A DNA stretch of 9,129 nucleotides, from positions 1 through 9,129 of the forward strand of contig DATKPE010000035.1 of assembly GCA_035524335.1 (NCBI GenBank), read 5' to 3'. The first letter of the stretch is position 1. Each line of letters starts with the position of its first letter. A program made the translations under genes and the position numbers. Below are positions 1 to 6,653 of this stretch, piece by piece. The DNA is from DATKPE01 sp035524335. GTDB lineage: Bacteria; Bacteroidota; Ignavibacteria; UBA10030; SZUA-254. The notes under the pieces were generated by a model. That model saw only the letters and a list, made by a program, of their open reading frames with translations, made no database searches and was not told the origin of the DNA.

Positions 1-1
1 C

Positions 2-286
2 ACACAGTCGAACAAAGACGGCGTCACGGCCAGCCTCGTGAACGTCGCGGCCAATGCGTATCAGTTCAAGATTCGTCCGACCACGATGGGCGGAGGCGGC
101 GGCGCGTATACGAACTATACGATTCCGACCAAGATGGCCAAGGACGACAATGGATCCTATACGCTCGGAACCATTGCGACGAACTCAATTCAGATCAAGG
201 GTACCTCCACGGTCAATACGGCGTGGGTGGCGACCTGTACCTCTGACGACACCGGCAGGACCTCGATCTCGTATACCGGCTGGTAA
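2..286 (+). CDS. 3' end of small pilin-like protein (partial)
   Basis: The frame is open from the left edge and stops at TAA (284-286), leaving 94 visible residues; the start and N-terminus lie outside the window. The visible part opens with a helix-like stretch (SNKDGVTASLVNVAANAYQF), followed by a short glycine run (MGGGGGAY) and a Thr/Ser/Asn-rich, probably beta-rich tail with one Cys (WVATC). From memory, small type IV pilin-like proteins of Ignavibacteria-type bacteria share this layout: an N-terminal hydrophobic helix, then 'N(K/R)D.V...L.NLAA.A.Q', then 'MGGGG.' and a small C-terminal head. The pilin assignment is an inference, because the diagnostic hydrophobic N-terminal helix is off-window. 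A GTG at 38 is an internal codon and unlikely to be the start. A strong terminator follows 27 bases after the stop, so this is the last gene of its transcript. Confidence 0.6.
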   Translation, partial: TQSNKDGVTASLVNVAANAYQFKIRPTTMGGGGGAYTNYTIPTKMAKDDNGSYTLGTIATNSIQIKGTSTVNTAWVATCTSDDTGRTSISYTGW

Positions 287-312
287 GACAGCAGAGAAAT
301 TTTCAGGGTAGG

Positions 313-350
313 AAACCCCGACCAAAGCCCAGGTCGGGGTTTATTTTTTT
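313..350 (+). terminator. Rho-independent terminator of the pilin-like gene
   Basis: An 11-bp perfect stem, AAACCCCGACC (313-323) with GGTCGGGGTTT (332-342), encloses an 8-base loop. It is followed by A and a run of eight T (343-350). It starts 27 bases after the plus-strand stop. On the minus strand only three T follow the stem before other bases, so it would act weakly, if at all, on the convergent gene that ends at 397. Confidence 0.93.
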
Positions 351-396
351 CGGACCTGAATCCGGCTGCAGCTCCGGGTTGTACCGCGTCTCGGGC

Positions 397-2133
397 CTAT
401 TTCAGTATCAGCATTTTCCGAACTTCCCGGAACGTCCCCGCGTTCAGGACATAGATATAGACACCGCTCGGGAGGTTGACCGCCGAGAATGAGACCCTTT
501 TGTAGCCGGCTTCCTGGAGTCCGTCGGCCAGAAGAGCGACTTCCTTTCCGAGGATGTCATACACACGGAGGGTGACGCGGGTCCGTGCCGGAAGGGTGTA
601 CGTGATCTCCGTCGAGGGGTTAAACGGATTCGGGTAATTCTGCAGAAGCGCCAGGTGATCGGGCAGCGGCCGCTTTGTCGTTGGAACCGAGAGAGGGGAA
701 GCGATCGAAAAAAGGCCGTCGGCGCTCGTCCACGTCCCGTGCGAGTTCTGCGAGACGATTCTGAAATGATAGAGCGTGCCGGATGCCAGTTTTGATACAT
801 GCGCCGCGACAGGTGCAACACCGTACCGCGGATCGATGAACTGGGCGGAGGATTGAGAGCCGTAGGACGTGGTCGGGCCCCATTCGAACCAGACGGTCGT
901 CGTCAGGCCGTTTGGGTTGACCGTTGCGTGGAGCTGGACGACTGCGGAGTCGAAATAGTCCGTCCGGCCGATCAGGATATCCGGCTCGAAATGCCGCGGG
1001 ACCGGCAGGCGTGCGATGATCGTCACGGCGCTGACATCGGGATCGCTCAGGATGTACGACTGGGACGTCTTCATATTGATGGTATCCGTCCCGGCCCTCA
1101 GTGTCACTGCGCCGGTGTACGAACTGTCGAGCGGCGGCCAGAAAAAGATCATCGGGTACTGATCCGGATCGGCCGTGATCCTGACCCTGTAGGTGTCTGC
1201 CTGAGCGGGAGAAACGAATGGCCTGAGATCGGCATAGGTTCCGAGACCGTTGCAGGCGGCATAGGCGGGATGGATGTTCGCGAATCTCACATCGAAGCCG
1301 GGGGCAACCGGGGGAAGTTCGAACTCGCCCAGCATCACGTCGATGCAGTCGGTTGCGTAGGTATGGAGCCCGAAATTCAGCCCCGTCCACGCGATACCGC
1401 TGCTCGCCAGGACCGTGAGCGGGGTTACGACACCGACGGCGTTCGAATCGGGCATCGTCATGATCGAATCGTATTCGCCGTGCGCGGCAACCGCCGAATC
1501 TGCCGCGTTCATTCCGAACGCCTGAATATAGTATTTCACCGCCGGCACCAGCCCTGAAAACTCGGCGGTGATGACGGTATCTTTTGTGGAGGTGACCAGG
1601 ACAGGAACGGTCCATCCGCCGTCATAATAGTACTCGCCGGAGGACCAGCTGAACGAGATGAAGGTGGGGGCGCCGTGCGTATTGCAGCGTGCGCTCACAC
1701 TCACCTTCTGCAGACCGGCATCGAGCGGCCGCAGGGTGGCCAGCTCCGGCGTGGTGAGTGTATCGCCCGCACGGGAGGACTGCATCTGGCCGAACAGGGC
1801 GGCGGAATCGGTGCTGAGATCGACACCGTAGGCAAAGGTGTAGGATGAGTCCGTCGGAAGACCGCTGAGGACCTGTGATATTTCCACAAGCCCCGTATCG
1901 GTCGGATAGGGTCGGGGCGTTGTTTCGTAATAGGTCGGGGTAAAGGACGGATTGGTGATGGAACACCTGAATTGCGCCGTTCCGGCGATGCCGTTCGGAC
2001 GAATGCCGGCGAACATCTCCACCGACCCCGCGGTCAGCCATTTTGAATAGGTGTAAACGATCTGAGGTACCGGCTGGCAGTGCAGCATGGCGGGCAGAAC
2101 GATAAGCGTACAGGCGAAGCGGAATATTTTCAT
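397..2133 (-). CDS. Secreted Fn3-repeat protein with T9SS type A sorting domain
   Basis: A 578-residue protein that is probably exported and then secreted or surface-anchored by the type IX system. Residues 1-19 look like a Sec signal (MKIFRF, then a hydrophobic core). Cys19 is preceded by MLH, a poor lipobox, so a lipoprotein is unlikely. Residues ~24-125, ~129-230 and ~385-478 look like fibronectin-III-type beta domains; the last is clearest, with a 'VNPNGL..TVWFEWGPT..YG' start and a 'SGTLYHFRIVSQNSHGT' end. Residues ~238-375 form a different module ('LNFGLH..ATDCID..LGE.ELPP') with Cys263 and Cys294. The tail from ~491 to 578 is a type A sorting domain: NYPNPFNPSTEITY, 'VYDILGKEVALL', 'LPSGVYIYVL' and a terminal KMLILK. 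The ATG at 2133 has a good Shine-Dalgarno (AAAGGAG, 7 bases upstream). No enzyme motif is visible, so an adhesive or structural role is only a guess. No T9SS machinery genes lie in the window. Confidence 0.9.
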   Translation of the reverse strand: MKIFRFACTLIVLPAMLHCQPVPQIVYTYSKWLTAGSVEMFAGIRPNGIAGTAQFRCSITNPSFTPTYYETTPRPYPTDTGLVEISQVLSGLPTDSSYTFAYGVDLSTDSAALFGQMQSSRAGDTLTTPELATLRPLDAGLQKVSVSARCNTHGAPTFISFSWSSGEYYYDGGWTVPVLVTSTKDTVITAEFSGLVPAVKYYIQAFGMNAADSAVAAHGEYDSIMTMPDSNAVGVVTPLTVLASSGIAWTGLNFGLHTYATDCIDVMLGEFELPPVAPGFDVRFANIHPAYAACNGLGTYADLRPFVSPAQADTYRVRITADPDQYPMIFFWPPLDSSYTGAVTLRAGTDTINMKTSQSYILSDPDVSAVTIIARLPVPRHFEPDILIGRTDYFDSAVVQLHATVNPNGLTTTVWFEWGPTTSYGSQSSAQFIDPRYGVAPVAAHVSKLASGTLYHFRIVSQNSHGTWTSADGLFSIASPLSVPTTKRPLPDHLALLQNYPNPFNPSTEITYTLPARTRVTLRVYDILGKEVALLADGLQEAGYKRVSFSAVNLPSGVYIYVLNAGTFREVRKMLILK

Positions 2134-2155
2134 GGCAGACTCCTTTCGATGCGAC

Positions 2156-2174
2156 CGGCGGCCTCACGCCGCCG
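2156..2174 (-). repeat. Hairpin just upstream of the ribosome binding site
   Basis: A perfect 7-bp inverted repeat, CGGCGGC / GCCGCCG, with a 5-base loop. It lies in the leader of the T9SS-tailed gene, about 10 bases upstream of its Shine-Dalgarno at 2139-2145. In RNA it could influence ribosome access. An alternative pairing of GACCGG (2153-2158) with CCGGTC (2185-2190) overlaps it. The function is unknown, and a chance origin in GC-rich DNA is possible. Confidence 0.4.
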
Positions 2175-2296
2175 ATGCCGACTACCGGTCCGAAGAGTAT
2201 AAGAACGGTGCGTTTGTCTGATGGAAGAATCCCGTCCATACGGCAGACCCCGGAACTCAGCCTGACGGATATGATGGAACGAACACCCCCCATGAA

Positions 2297-2325
2297 AATA
2301 TATCAGTTCCGGTGATCAGAGACAA
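2297..2325 (-). promoter_or_regulatory. Candidate sigma70-type promoter for the T9SS-tailed gene
   Basis: On the minus strand TTGTCT (2325-2320, 4/6 to consensus) is separated by 17 bases from TATATT (2302-2297, 5/6). Transcription would start near 2290 and leave a leader of about 155 bases containing the 2156-2174 hairpin. A second possible -10, TATACT at 2201-2196, has no convincing -35. No Bacteroidota-type TAnnTTTG box was found here. Confidence 0.45.
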
Positions 2326-2477
2326 GGCCGAAGATCGTTCGGAGGAGAGTCAACCGGATGCTTTTATCCGAAATTCAGCCCGGGGACATTTTCCTCTTTT
2401 GAAAACAAGCGCTTGACCGGTTCATGGGCCGGTAGTTATACTCCGGCGCGTCCGATTTGTTCCCTTCGTTTGACCGG

Positions 2478-2514
2478 CCGCCGGACAACGGCACGGGACC
2501 GTCATATCCGGCGG
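2478..2514 (-). repeat. Imperfect hairpin with a competing alternative stem
   Basis: CCGCCGGA (2478-2485) pairs perfectly with TCCGGCGG (2507-2514). An inner ACGG/CCGT stem (2488-2491 with 2499-2502) lies inside the loop. GCCGGAC (2480-2486) can instead pair with GTCCGGC (2517-2523), so the two folds are mutually exclusive. It lies downstream of the kinase stop and has no T-run after it. It could be a transcript 3' structure or chance. Confidence 0.3.
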
Positions 2515-2533
2515 TCGTCCGGCATTCGACAGG

Positions 2534-2551
2534 AAGCGGTCTGCCCCGCTT
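2534..2551 (-). terminator. 3' hairpin directly after the kinase stop codon
   Basis: On the minus strand AAGCGG, a 6-base loop and CCGCTT follow 7 bases after the kinase TGA (2559-2561). The 6-bp stem is perfect but no U-tract follows, so it is a weak candidate for intrinsic termination. It may instead protect the mRNA 3' end or work with Rho. Confidence 0.35.
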
Positions 2552-2558
2552 TTCGGGA

Positions 2559-5500
2559 TCAGGGGGCCGGATGGAGCACGGTATGGATGGTTGTGAGCAG
2601 TTTTTCGGCTGTGTAGGGTTTGGCAAGATACGCCTTCACGCCGAGATTCGTCGCGTTCATGACGCTATCGGGCTGGACAAGCCCGCTGGCCGCGATGATC
2701 ACGACATTCGGATTGATTTTCTGCAGAGCCCTGATCGTCACCGAACCGTCAACCACGGGCATCATCATATCGCAAATGACCAGTTTCACTTCATCTTCAT
2801 GCCGGGCGTAGAGTCCGATCGCCTCTGACCCGTCGGCGGCGGTGAGGACTCTGTAACCGAACGATTCGAGCGTCGTCAGCATGATCTCCCGCACCGCCGC
2901 TTCGTCGTCGACGGCGATAATGAGTTCCCCGGTTCCCCGGGGCAGACTGGGGCTCTTCTCGGCGATGCCGGCAGCCTCGTCTCCGCTCGCCGGCAGGTAG
3001 ACCTTAAACGTGGTCCCCTTATGCAGTTCGCTGTAGACGGTCACGAATCCCCCGTGGCTCCGCACGATGGCGAGCACGGTCGAAAGGCCGAGGCCGGTCC
3101 CCTTGCCGGGCTCCTTCGTCGTGAAAAACGGATCGAAGATCCGGTCGACGATCTCCTGCGATATCCCGAGACCGGTATCGGTGACCGAAATCAGGACGAA
3201 CGCCCCCGGTTTTGCGTCGAGGTGCATCCGTGCGTACGTCTCATCGATATTGATATTTTCCGCCGTAATAAGGAGTTTTCCCCCGTCCGGCATCGCATCG
3301 CGTGAATTGACGCAAATGTTCAGAAGCACCTGATGAAGCTGGGTTGGATCCGCGTTGAGCGTCCAGAGATTTTTCGGCACATCGTTTCCGATGATCACGT
3401 TGCGGGGAAAGGTTTCCTGGGCGATTTTCAGAACTTCCTTGATGATATGTTTCGGCTGCACGATGATCCGCTCGCCTTCAACCCCGCGCCCGAACGCCAG
3501 CACCTGTTTCACGATATCGGACCCGCGGTGAGCGCTCGTCTCCATGGTGTCGAGAAGCCTCATGCTCTCCGGGTCGGGATTTTTCGCCTTGAGGAGCTCC
3601 ATCGCGAGCAGGATGGGGGAGAGAACATTGTTCAGATCGTGGGCGATGCCCGCAGCGAGAGTGCCAAGGCTTTCCATCCGCTGAGCCCGGAGGAACCGCT
3701 GCTCGGTCTGTTTCTGTTCGGTCACATCCCGGGACACCACGACGACATTCGTCACGACTCCCTCAGGGTTACGGACCGCGCTCCCCTGCGATTCGATGTA
3801 CCGGATGGAATTATCGCTGAGAAGGAACCGGTATTCCGCCCTGTGCCCGATGCCCGTTCGGACCGTGTCGCTGAACAGCGACCGTATCCGTTCCCGGTCG
3901 CCGGGATGTATTTCTCCGAATGAATCGGTTCCCTTCAGTTTCTCCGGATCTCCGAGTATCCCCCGGTAGGAAGGGCTGTTATAGATGCGGCGACCGTCGG
4001 TATCGAGAACGGCTATGAGGTCGGCCACGTTTTCCGAGATGAGCCGGAATTGCTCCTCGCTCCTGCGAAGCTGTTCCTCGGTCCGCTTCCGGTTGATCGC
4101 TTTCGCCACCTGAGATGAGACAAATTCGAGCATGTGGAGTTCGCTGAGCGTATAGGCGGCGGGATCCGAATAATGCTGGACGACCATGACGCCGATCGTC
4201 CGGTCCCCGTCGATCAGGGGAACGCCTATCCAGATCAGAGAAGGGACACCGATGAGTTCGACTTCTCCGCTGGCACGGAGGCGGGCGTCCGTTTCCGCAT
4301 CGCAGAACAGCGATGTTCCCGACCTGAGAACGTACGCCGTGAGGCCTTTCCCCGGTTCGGCCGGTTCGGGCCGGCTGTCGATTTCGTCCACGAAATAGGG
4401 AAAGGAGAGGAGATTATGTTCTTCATCATACGTCGCGATGTAGAAATTGCGCGCGGGCATGACGCCGGAGATGATTTCGTGGACGAAGCCATACAGTTCT
4501 CCAAGATCCGTCGCACTGTCCGCCGCCATCGAAATACGGTATACGGCTTCCTGAAGCAGCTCCGCCCGCTTTCGTTCGGTGATGTCGCGGACGACGCACA
4601 CAAGTCCGCCGGTGCCGGTTTTGCTCAGGGAGACTTCCTGGGGAAAACTGGAACCATCCCGCCTCTTTCCCAGCGCCTCCCCGCGCCAGCCGCCGGTTGC
4701 ATAAAAGGAAGGCATGATGGTGTGCCGGAAGCGGTCAAGCTCCTGCTCGTCATACAGCACCTCCCAGCTCCTTCCGAGAAGATCGTCCGGCTTCTGATAG
4801 CCGTAGATCCTGAGGTGGGCCTGATTGATATACTCGTACCTTCCCTGTTCATCAAGTATTGCGACCCCGTCGAGCGATTTCTCCATTGCCGTCGATTGTT
4901 TTTGAAGCAATGCCTCCGCGTTCTTCTTTTCCGTGATGTCGAGGAGTGCGGCGACACTTTTCTCGGTTCCGGGGATCATATCGACCGAGAGAAATATGTT
5001 CTTGACATCCCCGCTCCGGGTTATGAAATGGAATTCGTATCTTCGGGGGATTCCCTCCGCCTGACTGCGGCGGCCGGCATGACGCTGCCGCATCAGGTCG
5101 AGTTCCCCGGCCGGGACGAAATCGGTCCAGCTCTTGATCCCTTCAATTTCCTCCTTACGGAATCCCGACAACTCCACAAATTCCTGATTGGCCAGCGAAA
5201 TGATGGTGTCCGCTTCGATGATGATGGTTGCGGTTCCGGTATTTTCAAAAATTGACCGGTACAGAAGCCCGGAATCGGGAATCGGTTTTACGGAGGTTTC
5301 GTCAGAGATGGAGGGGGCGAACATGAGGGCGAGCTTGCGCGGGCCGGTCTGCAGGGCGAAAACGTCGAACCGGCGGTGTCCGCCGCCCGGGCAATAGGAT
5401 AATGCATCAGCGGTGAAATCTCCGCCGCGGGATGCAAACGACCGGAGTCTCCCGGTGCAGCCGGCCGGCCTGAGTTCCGGCAGAACTTCCTCGATCGTCC

Positions 5501-5651
5501 GGCCAATGAGCGGCCTGTGGTTGAGACCGAGGATGGCATCGGCACCTTGGTTCACGGCGGTGAGCACCAGACGGTCGGTGGTGCGGAGTTCGTAGCGCTG
5601 CAGGGCGAGGGGGGATTTCTTCCCCCGGCCGCGAGAGATCCGATTGGCCAT
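2559..5651 (-). CDS. Soluble multi-PAS/GAF hybrid histidine kinase with C-terminal receiver
   Basis: A 1030-residue protein with no membrane segment, probably a cytoplasmic sensor. Domains, numbered from the ATG at 5651: a divergent PAS ~18-118; PAS ~128-243 ending LLDITEKK; PAS ~248-361 ending VVRDITERK; GAF ~365-520; PAS ~528-646 ending VSRDVTEQK; HisKA with phospho-acceptor His671 in GIAHDLNN; HATPase ~763-888 with N-box Asn782 (NSRDAM), DTGLGIS at 825, FDPFFTTK and GKGTGLGLST; and receiver ~908-1024 with Asp915/Asp916, phospho-acceptor Asp961 (ICDMMMP), Ser989 and Lys1011 (AKPY). All catalytic residues are present, so autophosphorylation followed by transfer to its own receiver is expected. 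The signal may be a soluble ligand or redox cue, and no cofactor residue is obvious. A TTG 36 bases upstream is also in frame but lacks a ribosome binding site, whereas ATG 5651 has GGAGG 5 bases before it. No partner regulator is adjacent, so the output target is unknown. Confidence 0.95.
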   Translation of the reverse strand: MANRISRGRGKKSPLALQRYELRTTDRLVLTAVNQGADAILGLNHRPLIGRTIEEVLPELRPAGCTGRLRSFASRGGDFTADALSYCPGGGHRRFDVFALQTGPRKLALMFAPSISDETSVKPIPDSGLLYRSIFENTGTATIIIEADTIISLANQEFVELSGFRKEEIEGIKSWTDFVPAGELDLMRQRHAGRRSQAEGIPRRYEFHFITRSGDVKNIFLSVDMIPGTEKSVAALLDITEKKNAEALLQKQSTAMEKSLDGVAILDEQGRYEYINQAHLRIYGYQKPDDLLGRSWEVLYDEQELDRFRHTIMPSFYATGGWRGEALGKRRDGSSFPQEVSLSKTGTGGLVCVVRDITERKRAELLQEAVYRISMAADSATDLGELYGFVHEIISGVMPARNFYIATYDEEHNLLSFPYFVDEIDSRPEPAEPGKGLTAYVLRSGTSLFCDAETDARLRASGEVELIGVPSLIWIGVPLIDGDRTIGVMVVQHYSDPAAYTLSELHMLEFVSSQVAKAINRKRTEEQLRRSEEQFRLISENVADLIAVLDTDGRRIYNSPSYRGILGDPEKLKGTDSFGEIHPGDRERIRSLFSDTVRTGIGHRAEYRFLLSDNSIRYIESQGSAVRNPEGVVTNVVVVSRDVTEQKQTEQRFLRAQRMESLGTLAAGIAHDLNNVLSPILLAMELLKAKNPDPESMRLLDTMETSAHRGSDIVKQVLAFGRGVEGERIIVQPKHIIKEVLKIAQETFPRNVIIGNDVPKNLWTLNADPTQLHQVLLNICVNSRDAMPDGGKLLITAENINIDETYARMHLDAKPGAFVLISVTDTGLGISQEIVDRIFDPFFTTKEPGKGTGLGLSTVLAIVRSHGGFVTVYSELHKGTTFKVYLPASGDEAAGIAEKSPSLPRGTGELIIAVDDEAAVREIMLTTLESFGYRVLTAADGSEAIGLYARHEDEVKLVICDMMMPVVDGSVTIRALQKINPNVVIIAASGLVQPDSVMNATNLGVKAYLAKPYTAEKLLTTIHTVLHPAP

Positions 5652-5656
5652 TTCAG

Positions 5657-5661
5657 CCTCC
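5657..5661 (-). promoter_or_regulatory. Ribosome binding site that fixes the kinase start
   Basis: GGAGG on the minus strand lies 5 bases before ATG 5651. The alternative in-frame TTG at 5687 has no purine-rich site upstream and would lie only about 4 bases after the predicted transcription start. The ATG is therefore preferred. Confidence 0.75.
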
Positions 5662-5697
5662 AGTTTGGCGATGGTGTTGCTCGCCAAATCTAAGGCA

Positions 5698-5706
5698 TTT
5701 ATATCA
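5698..5706 (-). promoter_or_regulatory. Extended -10 promoter of the kinase gene
   Basis: On the minus strand TGATATAAA gives an extended -10 (TG-n-TATAAA). There is no -35 at normal spacing; the nearest match, CTGACC, has a 15-base spacer. Transcription would start near 5691, giving a leader of about 40 bases before ATG 5651. A perfect 8-bp palindrome, TGACGTCA (5752-5759), is centred roughly 64 bases upstream of that start and could be an activator site. Confidence 0.5.
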
Positions 5707-5847
5707 GAAGGACAAGTCGGTCAGACGCTCGGGGATTTACAGCTCCGGAGGTGACGTCAAACGGAGATTTTACAGCGGCTTGTCGGCAGGCCTGTTGCAG
5801 CAACGGCTCAACGGATCCTCCACTTCTGCTCTGTCCAGAGTGCCGGG

Positions 5848-5872
5848 AACCGATCCGGCGGCCGGAACGGTT
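5848..5872. repeat. 25-bp near-perfect inverted repeat
   Basis: On the minus strand AACCGTTCCGG (5872-5862), then CCG, then CCGGATCGGTT (5858-5848). Ten of eleven arm positions pair; the exception is a T-T mismatch. The 3-base centre would allow a tight RNA hairpin, but no U-tract follows on either strand, so a standard terminator is not supported. It lies about 160 bases upstream of the predicted kinase start site. It may be a protein-binding operator or the 3' structure of the yceI-like transcript. Confidence 0.6.
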
Positions 5873-5984
5873 GTTCATAAAAAACGATCGGAACGAGGAT
5901 CCCCGGCATGAAAACCCCTTTGGCCACTGCCTTGTTCCCCGCTCCGATCTGTATTCCCGGATCTTCCGTCGCCGGAATATGTTT

Positions 5985-6530
5985 TCAGGCGGCCTTTGCG
6001 CCGGCCTGAGCCCTGGTAAATTCTGCAAGGATTTCTATGCGCACGTCATTGCTCACCGTCACGCCGCCGGCTTCCGTCAGGGCATTCCACTGAAGACCGA
6101 AATCGAAACGATTCAGCCTTCCGGTGATCTCGAATCCGGCGACCTGCGTGCCGCCGAAACCGGCGACAGTGCCGTTGTAGATGACGTTCAGGGAGATTTC
6201 CCGCGTAACACCGCGGAGGGTGAGGTTTCCGCGGACAATCAGTTCATAGTCGGATATTTTCCGGACGGCGGTCGATACAAACGTCAGTTTCGGATATTTT
6301 TCCGCATCAAAAAAATCGGCCGAACGGAGATGGCCGTCCCGCTGATCGTTCTTCGTGCTGATACTGGCGGCGTCCGCTTCGAATGAAATCCGCGCGTCGC
6401 TGAAATCATCCGCCGCCGTATCGATCACCGCATCGAACACGCCGAAGTGACCGGTTACCGTCGAAACCACGAGATGCCTGACCTTGAAGCTGACCTGCGA
6501 ATGAACCGGATCGATTTTCCACTGCGACAT
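5985..6530 (-). CDS. YceI-family protein, no signal peptide
   Basis: A 181-residue protein matching the YceI (lipocalin-like beta-barrel) family throughout. It has an N-terminal WKIDPVHSQVSFKVRH (residues 4-19), GHFG (27-30), RDGHLRSADFFD (64-75), GNLTLRGVTREISL (101-114), 'GFEI.GRLNR.DFGLQWN' (132-149) and a 'GGVTVSNDVRIEI' end. Family members bind isoprenoid-like lipids in a hydrophobic tunnel. Many are periplasmic, but this one begins directly at the mature fold and so should be cytoplasmic; its ligand is unknown. The ATG at 6530 is chosen because GGAAGGA (6546-6540) lies 9 bases upstream and family members start 'MS.WKID'. The frame stays open upstream to 6635, but that extension would cover this site and is not signal-like. 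A Crp-like regulator gene ends 123 bases upstream on the same strand, with a 21-bp palindrome between the two genes. Confidence 0.93.
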   Translation of the reverse strand: MSQWKIDPVHSQVSFKVRHLVVSTVTGHFGVFDAVIDTAADDFSDARISFEADAASISTKNDQRDGHLRSADFFDAEKYPKLTFVSTAVRKISDYELIVRGNLTLRGVTREISLNVIYNGTVAGFGGTQVAGFEITGRLNRFDFGLQWNALTEAGGVTVSNDVRIEILAEFTRAQAGAKAA

Positions 6531-6558
6531 TGACGCGTATCCTTCCTTCCATCCTGTA

Positions 6559-6579
6559 TGTGACATGAATAATTTCACA
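6559..6579. promoter_or_regulatory. 21-bp palindrome before the yceI-like gene, candidate operator
   Basis: On the minus strand TGTGA, 11 bases and TCACA form an inverted repeat in which 8 of 10 arm positions pair. It lies 12 bases upstream of the yceI Shine-Dalgarno. A possible -10, TATATT (6588-6583), sits just before it but lacks a matching -35. A transcript starting near 6576 would begin inside the palindrome, a position typical of repression. TGTGA/TCACA are Crp-type half-sites, but the spacing is 11 rather than the canonical 6. Binding by the neighbouring Crp-like protein is inferred. Confidence 0.5.
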
Positions 6580-6653
6580 ACCAATATACGACAGGACGGT
6601 CCCGGGAGGCATTCGCCCAGGAGAAGATTTTTCATGAACCCAGGGTAACGGCT

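Larger units (their letters stand above)
2134..2558. other. Intergenic region between kinase and T9SS-tailed gene
   Basis: 425 bases with no supportable gene. The kinase-proximal part holds a hairpin (2534-2551) and a longer imperfect hairpin (2478-2514). The other half holds the promoter and leader of the T9SS-tailed gene. The long gap and the independent promoter argue against a kinase/T9SS-gene operon. The frames open across it give arginine-rich or otherwise protein-unlike translations without ribosome binding sites. Confidence 0.6.
5652..5984. other. Intergenic region between yceI-like gene and kinase
   Basis: 333 bases with no convincing gene. It contains the kinase promoter and leader, the palindrome TGACGTCA (5752-5759) and the inverted repeat 5848-5872. 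No U-tract terminator for the yceI-like gene was found. A 33-codon minus-strand frame starting ATG at 5908 has an AAGGGG-like site 5 bases upstream, but its short product (MPGILVPIVFYEQ...) has no recognisable feature, so it is not called. Confidence 0.55.

Noticed and set aside
799..1557. Plus-strand frame of 252 codons antisense to the T9SS-tailed gene
   Set aside because: It is arginine/histidine-rich without domains, and the opposite strand has strong family evidence.
4134..5255. Plus-strand frame of 373 codons antisense to the kinase
   Set aside because: It lies wholly inside the well-supported kinase gene. Its translation has no recognisable domain and it lacks a ribosome binding site. 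Long antisense frames are expected in GC-rich DNA.
5652..5687. TTG start extending the kinase by 12 residues
   Set aside because: It has no Shine-Dalgarno and lies about 4 bases from the predicted transcription start. ATG 5651 has GGAGG at 5 bases.
5699..6028. Minus-strand frame of 109 codons after the yceI-like gene
   Set aside because: It overlaps the yceI 3' end, is arginine/serine-rich, has no ribosome binding site of note, and contains the inverted repeat.
6559..6579. Canonical Crp site
   Set aside because: The half-sites match, but the spacer is 11 rather than 6 bases, so it is listed only as a candidate operator of unknown specificity.
6531..6635. N-terminal extension of the YceI-like protein by up to 35 residues
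   Set aside because: The extension runs through the palindrome and Shine-Dalgarno, has no signal-peptide character, and family members start at the 'MS.WKID' position.
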